Part shown: piece by piece, positions 39,801 through 49,800 of the stretch | Layout of the letters: every line of letters starts with the position of its first letter | Position numbering within the stretch: the first letter of the stretch is position 1 | Assembly (NCBI GenBank): GCA_965644315.1 | Contig: CBFFRQ010000031.1 | Span: forward strand, 372,001-436,000 | From: Caecitellus pseudoparvulus | Lineage: Eukaryota > Bigyra: Bicosoecida | Direction of reading: 5' to 3' | DNA length: 64,000 bases | Notes under the pieces: model-generated | What the model saw: only the letters and a program-made list of their open reading frames with translations | Database searches by the model: none | What the model was told of the DNA's origin: nothing | Position numbers and translations under genes: made by a program

Positions 39801-40425
39801 CTTGAGTCCGGTGCCCAGCACACTCGCCCCGCTGTCTTTTTTGTCCTTCTCAGACACGGCCTTGACCCATGTGCTGAAAGGTGCGAGCATCGAGCCGCTG
39901 GACATGGTGCCACACATCGCATGGGGCGACGCACCTGGCGCGGTGTCCTGCAGCTCAGCCCCGTCTCACCTGCAATGCTCGATGCAGTTGTTGAGCTCGA
40001 GTGAGTTCTGTGTGTGTGAGGGGGGGCTGCCAGCCTCTCCGACACCGACAGCTTCACCGGCTGCAAGCTCGTCGCCCTCGCCAAGTGTGTCACCGGCTGC
40101 ATCAACCCCTGCTGGCTCCGGCGGAGGTGGCCCAGCGTCACCTTCGCCAACGCCAGCATCTGGCCAGTCCGGTGGAAACTCTCAAGGAGCAGGGCAGGTG
40201 GCTAGCAAGCAGCCAGACAATGAGGGGGCAATCATCGGTCTCAGTGTTGTCGTTGCGGTTCTGGCAGTGGCTGTCATTGCGGTGGCAATCTCTGTCTGGG
40301 GGCGCACAAGCAACGTGACAAGTCCGAAGATGCCTGCCACGAGCGCCAGTTCAAGTGGAGCGACGGCACCTGGTGCCAGTGGGGACAAAGAGACGCATGT
40401 GACCAACCCCATGTCATCGGCCTGA
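36844..40425 (+). CDS. Leucine-rich-repeat surface protein with one membrane segment (1193 aa)
   Basis: Single exon. From the ATG at 36844 a basic stretch (RGARSATSTRGRRG) leads into a hydrophobic signal core 'LALLLLAMSALRAHA', so the protein should enter the secretory pathway. A longer form from 36664 would hide the signal. A Cys cap ('SCTLSGSTLTSCSGCAG') precedes about 35-40 leucine-rich repeats over residues about 62-1010, of the extracellular/typical kind ('LEVLDLSDNELYF', 'LETLDLSHNPLTSLP', 'VTHLDLSGNRLTSLP'). The repeats tile almost without interruption. A Cys-containing C-cap (about 1040-1058), a Pro/Ser/Ala stalk (about 1060-1125), a membrane helix (about 1128-1152, 'AIIGLSVVVAVLAVAVIAVA') and a 40-residue tail with no kinase domain follow. 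This resembles a receptor-like or adhesion protein. The ligand is unknown. It converges on the giant secreted gene. Confidence 0.9.
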   Translation: MAQSKLAQVPPAASSCASRGARSATSTRGRRGLALLLLAMSALRAHAGLPPSCTLSGSTLTSCSGCAGMEEVVISGANVTAISPTAFSTLNCTQSLTLQGLHVTTLPASVLTGMTSLVSFHVVSCPLVELPVFGSLSSLREVWLENVELTVLDWGWFDNTPHVTNVTVRGSKISHTSYASGMTSLKHLEVSDSLIRYINYVVIPSTAPLISLRLNGNLFEQLGSSALSHWGATLEFLDMSDHHLNYMSSGMFNGLSNVKTLLFRGSQVSELSDFFTPLTSLEVLDLSDNELYFSPRQGQLSTTLKHLNLSYNAMQSVYHDAFGFMSALETLDLSHNPLTSLPDTLFTHTTALSTLDLRGTHGLQLSETLLTPLASLQEVYLSGASTTLPVSAASQLTGLQALHLEYCSSIIVDSALLSLFSGLRSFTCIACRVRELGSDTFQGLNSLESITIEQSGLHTVGDGVFASLPALRRVDLSENRLSSLSAGVLADLTGVTHLDLSGNRLTSLPSSGWSSPALQYLDMSSNDMSDVPVGSWGMTALRALRASGNSVASLPADWLQGLDHLELVNVSHNPLASAGDGAFVAGGSGAGLSVDLSHTALTALPASALAGASVVRLVLRGSLVTGLDSGDLSTLAGLSLTELDMSHLSLGSWPLADCSGLSLEVLHLGSAGVTSIPAGASACFGSLREVDLSGNGLSDLPMFVGASPSLEVLSVSGNALSSLPQGLLVACGESVRVLDVSGNALPAESVLAELRSTEQLSELRASNCSWTDLSVLESILGACPTLRSLSLAENAFASWAVVGDVRLPSGLRELDMSRTRLLDMYSTFWRSPNLLEVLMLEGNPLTHVPEAALGGSRSLKRLSFASCAELDRIEMSFVDCPANLEYFAVRGTKLEDIGTRCGGGPFVYDASDLSSVASADYFLDSWTTRTLALSASMWSRVSRYYLRRSVMESAFATNATADSLSDLASAHWLTSIHFSQSPHLQYLSPVPSTLAPLSFLSFSDTALTHVLKGASIEPLDMVPHIAWGDAPGAVSCSSAPSHLQCSMQLLSSSEFCVCEGGLPASPTPTASPAASSSPSPSVSPAASTPAGSGGGGPASPSPTPASGQSGGNSQGAGQVASKQPDNEGAIIGLSVVVAVLAVAVIAVAISVWGRTSNVTSPKMPATSASSSGATAPGASGDKETHVTNPMSSA

Positions 40426-40897
40426 TTGTTGGCCCGCGACCGTGCGTGATATTGTGAACCAAGCATGCGTGTGGCAGATGAGCTGTTGCTCCTGAGGCAG
40501 GACCATGAAGCTTGTAATGCATCGCATGCAGAAACAGCGGCAATTTCTTCTTCTGTGACCAGGTGCGTATGACGTGAAATTGTGATGGAGCTGGCAGCGC
40601 AAGCTGTTCGCTTTAGCTAAATTTGCGGGTCTTGACCAGCACACACCGACATACGAGACGGGTGCAAGCAGCTGAAGGTGGACCCTGGAGAGAGATCTTC
40701 CCACTCTCTGCGTTAGCCCCAGCGTCCATGCTGGTTGTGCTCGGCGTTCTTGTGTGACAGCGATCATTGCATTCCTACATCCTCGTCAGGAAGGTGGGAG
40801 CCTAAACAACTGGCAGGCTAGGTTTGGCCACCAAAATGCAGAGCATCTGGAGAGTAGAACAGCCAATATGGACGAGGCATCCAATCGAGGCACGGAA
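40426..40897. other. Convergent spacer, LRR protein / giant secreted protein
   Basis: A 472-bp stretch between two stop codons. It contains AATGCATCGCATGC at 40516-40529, with the ATGCAT motif seen in other convergent intervals at 40517-40522. No gene was recognised. Confidence 0.5.
40517..40522. terminator. ATGCAT palindrome in convergent interval
   Basis: It lies 92 nt past the LRR protein stop and about 375 nt past the stop of the opposing giant gene. It is the fourth convergent interval in this window with the motif. A 3'-end role is inferred. Confidence 0.25.
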
Positions 40898-43800
40898 TCA
40901 CAGTGCATCTGAGGCCACGACGTAGTCTGAACAGGGTCCATCCTGCCCATCTTCCCTCATGGACGGCGTGAGACCCACACCTTCTAGATCGTCTGGGCAT
41001 GTGTCTGTGACATCAACAGCAGTGCTGTAGTAGCCCTCTTTGCCTGGTGTATCTCCTGTCGCAACGCTATGCAGGCGCGCATCAGCAAAGCCCCACATGG
41101 CGAAGGCTTGGCACTTGGCCTCGTACTGGAGTAACGCTTCACACACAACCCCTGCTCCATCGTCGTTGAGAATCACACTTTCCTTCGTGTAGTATCCAGC
41201 AGGCTTGGTGATTGTGCAGCCCCCGCCAGCTCTGTCTAGACTCTGCACGCGGCCACGTCGGGACTTGGGCAGGCACGCGCATGAGCCTGACCGCAGCAGG
41301 CCAGTGTGCAGCGGCACCTGCTGCAGGCGGTCCGAAGTCTCTGGCCCCCACAGGCCGTCCTCTGTGATGCCTTGTGCTACACCTTCACTAACTCGGTGGG
41401 AATTCACAAGGCGCGGCAAGTCTGCGTTCCACCGGCGCTGGTATGCCAGCACTGTCAGGCGCCGCACATCCTTCCAGCCTTTGGTGCCGGTCTGGCCGCC
41501 GCAAGTGGGGCCTCCTTTGTACCTGAGCACGCTCAATCCTTCTTTAATGTACTGCTGGGTTGCTGGGTGCTGGGCAAGGTACTCGCTTTCTTCAGTGCTC
41601 CAGCCGCCTGTGGGAGGCTGAATCTGGCCAGGTTCCACCAAAGTGCCTTCCAACACCCACCCACTTCGCTGCAAAGCCCGGGCGTACCCCGCATCCAACG
41701 TACTGCTCAAGACCAGCATCGTCGTCCCGAAAGCCATGGACACCCTGCCAACAGAGTGGATGCGCTCTTCCTTGGGCATACTCTTGCTGTCATCCACGGT
41801 GCCGCAGCTTTCATGGGCTGACAGCACGCTGTGCTCCAGCAGCGGCCGCCACATGTGCGTCACATTCATCAAGGTCGGGTTCCAATCTGCGTACATCTCG
41901 TCGGCGATGCTGATGGCGATGTTGCGGTCGGCATTTGACATGCTTTCCACGGTGACGTCAAGTTCCGCTGCCCGCTCGTCCAGTGCTGCTTCCTTCATTG
42001 CGTCGTGAATGAGCTGGCGATACGCGGATGTTGCATGCATGAGGGCCTGTGCAGCGGGACGCTGTAGAAATGGCGCTTCTGCTGCGCGACCTTGCAAGCC
42101 GACACCGGAGGGCGGAACCACGCGAACTAGAGCGCCTTGGTCAAGGCACAGCAGATCGTCTGTGATTTGTGCGTTGAGGCGCGACAACGCAGGCAGGTCG
42201 CAAGCTACGTGGCGCAGCTCAGAATCCTTTGGAGGCAGTCTCCAGGGCTCTGGTAGACTGCTCCACTTTCCGCTGTACAGATGCCTTACGCTTGGCTCCA
42301 CTACCATGGTGACGGGGGGCTCCACGGGAGTCGGCGCGGCATCCCCAAGTGGCTCCCACAACCCAGTAGTCTCATCGAAAGCTTCCAGCTCCCCATCTAA
42401 ATCCGGCATGACTCCACTATCAATGTTGCTCACGTCGACGGTCTTTTTCTTGCAAGGGCTGGTGGACACGCCGCAAGTCTGCACTGCTGGATGTGTGAGA
42501 GGCTGTCCGTTCTCCACGAGTTTGTGGATGCAGTCGGCACGAGCCACGGCATCGTGGATGACTTCCTGCCCAGAGCAAGGGCGAGGAAAACGCTTCTCGA
42601 ACATTTCGAGGAATCGAATGGCAGCCCGGACCAAGAACCGCTTGCAGCGCTTCTCTTTGGGTGGGTGCTGCACGGCAACGCTCGGCCAGAAGGCGCAGTT
42701 GGCGCCGATGGGGAATCCATCTGCTGGAGTCGCTGCCATCGCTTGCTGTGTCGGCCCATCCATGCGCCCGGTCACTCGCAAGACAACGGAGGGGTCCTCC
42801 ATGCCAACATTCGCATTCCACAGCAGCTGAAAGGCTTCCAGCATGGTGCTTGCCGGGAAGGGAGCGATGCCTGTAGCTGCTCCTCTGGCGTCCACGCCTG
42901 GCAAAGCCCACACGCTCCAGGACACACTCTCACCATCCACTTTACTGGGGGCGAAAGGCTGTGCATGGTTCACTTCCCACTGGTAGTCATAGTCACCCAG
43001 AGACAGGGGCATAACGTCTGCCCAAGTCGTGACACTCACCTCGGAGCCGTCCCGAAGCTTGATGGGAACGCTGGCTCCAGTCGCTGTCAAGGGGGTATCT
43101 CCAAGCACAACTGCCGAGCCGGTCTCAAACATGGACAGGCCAGGGAGCTCCACTGCCGTGTTGGCATTCCCTGCCCCGCCGTTGCTCTGCCAGGTGTGCA
43201 AGAAGTGCTGCGTGATGGGGGTGCGCAGGCCTGCCGCAATGGTAAGTTGGGCGCTGGACCCAACGGCAGCCCGTGTCAGCTCCACCTTTCGCCGTAGTGC
43301 TTGCAGCACTGCACGTTGAGCGTATGGAATGACTTTGGCCTCTGAGGTCAGGCGGACCAAGCCAAGGTTGACGAGCAACTGCATCGAGTGGAAGGGGCCG
43401 CCTTCTGTGCACATTAACATGGACAAGATCTGCAGACTGACTTGCCCACCGCATGTGGCAGGGTTGCGGGCGCACAAGTCCACCATTTGAGGGGGAAGCG
43501 GGTCCCGGCTAAAGCCACCGCTGACGCTCGGCACTGGCGCGAGCGGCTGCGGTGTAGTTGTGTCATCCTCGACTTGGACTGAGCGGGCAGCTGCCGAGCG
43601 CTTGAGTAGGTCCTGCAGCCCAGTTCCCCATGCCCTTGTCTCGGCAAACTGTAGGAAGGCGCTGGTGTTACCATTCGGCGGCGGGGCATTGCCAGGAGGA
43701 GGAGTGTATCCGTACAGCGAGGTCGCGCCAACGCGCCCTGCGAGCACATCCGCATGTAAGATGGGGGCCACTACCCGCCCCTGCGTGTCAATGGTCACTC

Positions 43801-46800
43801 CCAACTTTGCAGGGGAAAGCGGCTGAGGCCCTGTAGCGGACTCTGCTGCGGCTTCTCTGCACCGCTTGATGAGCGCCATCGCGTTCGCAAATCGGGTCCG
43901 AGCTTTCTCCTCCATCGCCAGCTCCAAGAGCACGGGCGGCTCGTCGATCAGAAGTTCGCCGAGAACCGGCGAAGTTACACCCGAACTCAGGACTTCTCCT
44001 GGAACCACGGGTGTAATAAGCTCGGCTGACCCAGGAGGCAGTTTGTACCAGGGGATCGGTGGTAAGGTGATGCTGACTTTGTACGGGGACAGGCGAGTGA
44101 ATACTGGCACATGCGGGACTCCACCCACAGTGGAGCCTGCGTCAGCTTCAGACTTGGAGGTGCGCACAGTTTCGGGGTGTGGACACTGTCCAGTTGACTT
44201 CATAACACCACCTTCATCGTCATATGCAGCGGAGACTTGTGGCTTGAAGACACGAGACTCTTTTTTGTTTCCACACTCGTTTGCCAGGGTCTGCCCGTCA
44301 CTCTGGATCCGACGTACGCGAATCGCTCGCCGTTCATCGTACCAGAAGGCTGGGCGGCAGAAAGTTTGCGATGCTTCGCGTTCAATTTGCTCAACCTCAG
44401 AGGATCCTGCTAGAGAACGACGGCTGGAACTGAGAGAGGCCCCGGCAGCCTCGCGGTCTGCGTACGCAAGCGAAGCTGGGTCCAGGGGGGGTCCACTGCT
44501 GAGAGCCCCAGCCGACGAATCGGTGTGTACCGTCCAGAAAGCCTGAGCTGGCGGCCCAAACATGGCGAGGGTCGGGTCGAATTCAGAAGGAAGGCTTGCA
44601 AAGTTCGCTAGGGGATGGCCAGAATCCACGACCTCGCCTACGGGCGTCCAGAAAAGGATGCACTCAGCGTGGCGCCGCTGGACCAGCGCAGATGATACCG
44701 AAATCTCAGCGGCTGTGCTCGCTGGAGTCGAGCCAGCAACGCTGACAGTCGTAGTAGAGATGCTGGCGCTTGGAAGACCAGTGTATGCACTGGCTTCACG
44801 TCGGATAAAGGAGCAGACTTCGTCGTATCGCCCTTGGACAAGAGCAGAGCGAAGACCAGACACACGGCGCTCAGCTAGCACACTGCAGTCCGTCGAGAGC
44901 ACAAATGAAACCAATGCGGAGAACTGGTTTGCGTTCAGCACCACCCCTCGAGGAAGGTGGTTGCGCACGCAGCGCTCGGCATCTTGCACGTCAGCAAGCA
45001 AGAACGCCCGCGCCCTGTCCATGGAGATGGGCGAAGTTCCCAGGATAGAAGCAGCTTCGGCCACTGTGCTTGCGCCTTCCACAATGTGCCCGTACCCAAC
45101 AGACACCAGACCAGGCTCATCGTATGCGCCATGGTATGGTGCCAAGCGCCCTTGCAAAGTGGATCCACCGGCGTCTGCTCCCTCAAAGTGCTCAATCAAG
45201 GCCATGCCTTCAGGGCTGGTGGATAGCAAGCTCAAACTTGATGTTGCGGCGTGGCCGCCAGGCGAGCACAAGCCACCTCGACCTCCACAATGATCTGCCG
45301 TGGCAAGTGTTTTCAGGGGGCGGGTAACCCCACCACCATGCGACAGGAAGGGGTCTTGCCCATGGGGAGTGTATGTTGGCCCGCGAGCGCACTGGGTCCC
45401 AGTGGAACAAGCGCGGGTCTCAACCAGCGCAGGGCAGGGGCCGCCTACTGCACTTGTGCTGCTTGAACCAGGTGGTGCAGCAGTCACTGACCGTGACCGC
45501 GTGCTGATCCCTGTCCCACAGCTCACACTGCATGCAGACCAGTCTGACCAGCCCCCCACAATGCACGTGGACAGGGATCGCGCCAGGGAGCGTGCGTGGG
45601 GCGACATACCGCCTCGAGGGGGGGAGGGGTGCAGCTTCTCTGCCTCTCTCATGGCTACCACAGCATTCGCAGTGTGGATGCCTATGGCGGGCCCCATGCT
45701 GAAAATTTCCGCGTCACTCTCAAGGCGTAAGACGCGGCTGGGCCGTTCTTCAAGAATAGCGACGATCTCCGACTCAGCTGCTCCTGCTCCTTGCTCGGTG
45801 ACAATGAGGTGTGCTCCATCCTCATGCTGGAAGAGCGCTGTAGCTGGCCCTTCCAACTGCAGCAGACGCCGCGAGGTGCACTTTGCGTTCGTGAATGCAG
45901 GGTCAACGTGGCCATTTGGCAGGCCGGGGTAGGTCCACCAAGAGTTCGTGTCAGTTCGGGGATCAACCGTAGGCACTGCGCCCGTAAAGCCCCTGAACGC
46001 CTTGGACGGGTCAAACGTTGCCGAAGGCAGCGATGGCTGGTAAAAGCTGCGTAGTGGTGGGTCTTCTCCAGGAGGTGTCCAGAACAGAACGCACTCCATG
46101 TGTCGGCGTTGCACGGCGTCCTCATCCCAGCACCCTGGCGACGCGGGGCTTCCTTGAATGAAGGTACGCAAGCGCGGGCAAAACCCAGACCAATTGTCAC
46201 TGCTTATGCCAGCGTTGGCAGAGTCGGCAGCTGTCCATGCAGCAGGGCCGACATCGTATGCGAAGGCAACAAGGGCAGAGAACTGATTCACAGTCAAGGG
46301 CACACCTTCCCACTTCTCTGCTACCTGGCTCGCCAGCATCTCTACCGCCGCTCTCAGTCCCGCTTCGGCCTCTGCTTGGCTCCATGAACAAAAGGATGCG
46401 GCGCCTCCGCCCAAGCATTTAGAAACCTCTGTTTGCGCAGCAACCACGGATGGAAACTCACGCACAGGGCTGCTATACCCGTTTGTGATTAGCCAAGGCC
46501 GTGCTGTTCGATGAGAGCCTGCGGAGGAGGTGTAGGCCCAAGACTGGCGGATGAGCTCCATGGCGGCGGGCACAACGGTAGTTGTCGTGTGATCCACGGA
46601 CGCTTGGCCGTCCGAGACAGGGAACGGGCCGCACGCAAATCCGCGACCGCCACACCAATCGGCAAAAGCTGATGTCGGGCTGAATCGAACTGCTCCTCCA
46701 GAGCCATGGATGAGAGTGTTGGCAGGCCATGAGGCAGGGATACTTGTGGGTGGCGAGGAGCCAGGCAAGAATGGCCCGCCCACGTACGTCACACCGCCGT

Positions 46801-49800
46801 CAGCTCCGCGAATATCTTCTGCACTGCCTTGCGCGCCATTCAACGGCTTGTCGTCGGCATAAAGGTTGTTCGTCGCAGAGAGGAAGGTCCCCATGTCCTC
46901 CACTGCTGCCACATACAGCAAAGGAACAACGACAGTGTCCCAGACTGGCGCGCTAGACACCTCCTTCGCCCAGGCCATGAGCAGGTCTCTCGGGATGCCA
47001 CCTGCAGCTGCGATGGCCCTGCGCTGCTCCGACGGGGTGGAAGCCAGGAACGCCTGCAGTCCTGCTGGCAGCTCAGCAACCTGCTTGGGCGTAAGGACTT
47101 TGAGGCGCTCTCGCGCTTGCTCTAGAGTGCTGCCAACGGGTTCCTCCCATTCAGACTTGCCCTCGCCTTCTTGCGGGAAATCAGGTGGGCGCGTGATGCT
47201 GTGGAAAGCGGCAGCGTTCAAGGTGGTGTTGGGGAGGAACAAGTCGATGTTCAGCGTATGCCCTGTGTACTCGTTCCCCACATAGTTCCAGTCGCCGACC
47301 TCCTTTATCGGATCTGACGGGGAGCCAAGCAGCACATCGATGCCTTGCAGAGTGGGATGAGGTCGCGTGCGGAGCCATTCAAAGTTCTTCACAGAGTTTT
47401 CGTTCAGGTACTTTGCCGCGTGTGTGTAGTTTGAGGCCAAGCCCCGGACCAAGGCCGCGCGCATGAATGGGTTGCTCACGACGTCCTCAGCGAACGTGTC
47501 ACATGACGACTCAAAGGTGATGGTGACACCCCCACGCTGCAGGGCTGCTGCAGAGGGCAGCACCTGCCCGCTTTGGGCGACCAGTTCTGATGTGACCCTC
47601 ATCGGCCATGTTGTCAATGGAGTGACAGACACCTTGTGCATGCCGCCTTCGGGGGAGACCTCCTCAATGGTGGCAGTGTACGTCGCAGAGAACTCCTTCA
47701 CATCTACAGGCACGTCTTTAATGTCGCCGTAAGCTAGGCGATTTTCCGGGCTGCTCGGCTTCAAGGCTTGGCCTTCCCACAGAAGGGCGGTGTCGGCGCC
47801 CGTTTTGGCTGAGTGAACACGCGCGGATATGATCTCCTCAGACACGCCTAAGTTTGGGTCAGGGTTGCCACCCACTTTGGAAATCCCATCCACTAGTGGA
47901 CCAGATACAGGGAATAGAGACTGGAGTGCCGACGTGGGAACTTGGAACGAATCTGCGTCGGGGTCAGAGACCTTGAATGCAGCCGCGCCAGCTCTGTATG
48001 TGCGCTGCAGCTCCATCCAGTACACACTTAGCTTGTCAATGGGTTGGCGCCCAGCGATTGCAGTCAAGTTGCTGTTTCCACTAGTCTGAGCCGAGGCTTG
48101 TGTGCCAGGGGTGATTTGGTCCCCCCCTGCGACTCGCAGCGCATCCGGAAGCACGGGGTTTGTGTCGTCAGCACCAGCAGGCACGACAGTGATTGTGGAT
48201 GGTGCCCTTCCGCTGACAGAATCCAGACTGTTCGCAGGGTCATCTTCCATGGTGGGTAGGGGGAACAATTGTGTGCTCGCACGAGTGCTAATGCGCAGCA
48301 TGATGTTTGGGTCGCCAGCGTACAGACCTCGCACTGGTTTCGTCTTGATGCACACTCCTCGTGACCAAGTTGGCAGTCGCCCAGAGTAGAAGGCATACGA
48401 TTGGGAGGGCAGGTACGTGCGAGCACAGTGAGAGTCTCCGATGGCCTGCAGCGTTGCCCACTGTAAGGTCATATCAGCCACAAACAGCGACCGATCCTCC
48501 ACCCGGGTCCTTGGGACCTCAGAACTGCTGAAGCCTGCGGGAGGGACGCCGGAACCATCGTCACCGGCAGGATTGCCGCCAACTCCACCATCAACTGAGC
48601 CAGGGGATGTCGGGGGCGCATCTTCTGCTGCTTTGCTCGCCCCTTCTGCGCTCAATGCGTGGAGGGACAGAAATGCCATCGTGGGGGCCAAGGTCCTGCC
48701 TTCATGCTGCGTGCGAATGTCGCGCTTGGACTGACTCAAGATGCAAGATTGCACAGCTGAGCCATCGTCAGTAGATTCCTCGACAACCTTAGCCGCTGTG
48801 GGGGGAACTTTGGCTGGTTTGCAAGCCGAAGTAGCGTCATTTGCCAGGGTTTCTACCGGCAGGTACTTGCTGCGCAGGAAAGCAATGTCCGCACTGTCTG
48901 TCTTGGTGGAGAACTCGGACGGCAACCGCCACAAGGGGGTGTATGCGTATGACGCAAACAAGCGTGGGTGAACTTCAGCTGCAGCCATGGCTCCAGCATA
49001 GGGCTTGCCAGCTGTTGCACTAGAAGGGGCTGTTGGGATGTAGGCAGCTGCGATGCCACCGGCCGTGATCACACGTGGAGAGAGCGGAGCGTCGAAGAAC
49101 AGGGCGCTGTCCAAGGGCATGGAGAAGCGCTGCAGTACACCAGGCTTGACAGAAGCGATGGGGTAGACAGTTATGGTGGAATATGTCATCCACCTGCCAA
49201 CAGCCTCTACCTCGAGGAAGATGAAGCGCAAGCGCTGTGCTTCCCCTGGCTCGCCATCCTCTACAGGCTCTGTGGCCGCGCTGGTGTCAGAGAGGCCTCG
49301 CACCGTGCCGTTGCCCGCAGCATGCTTCGGATCCGAGGACAGGTCAGAGGTATAGAACTCGACGAAGTGTCCTTCTCGCCCCAGGCCACGCCCCACGTGG
49401 GGCGCGAAGCTTTCCTCCACAGCAGCTTTAATTTCGCTAGAGACCGATACTGTCAGCTCAGCATGCTTACGTAGCTTCCCGTCAAGGACTCTGACGCGTG
49501 TCTGGGCTGATGACGCCTTGGCCTTGTTTACAGTCTTGCCGTCCAAGCGCTGCTTGCACAGCTCAGCCCAGACATCGCTATCGATGACTTCGGATGACCC
49601 CGTTAACCCTGAGCGAGCACCACGGAAATCAACCACGAGCTGACCAGTGTCTTTACCCCCACCTTGATACTTAGGATCACTCCAAGTTCCAGATGGTGTG
49701 AACTGCACCGGTCTCAGGCCCAGGGCATCCACAAGAAGCTCTTGGGCAAGCCACAAGTCATCGCTGGGCGGCGAGGAGCTGGACAGCTGTGGCTTGGTGT

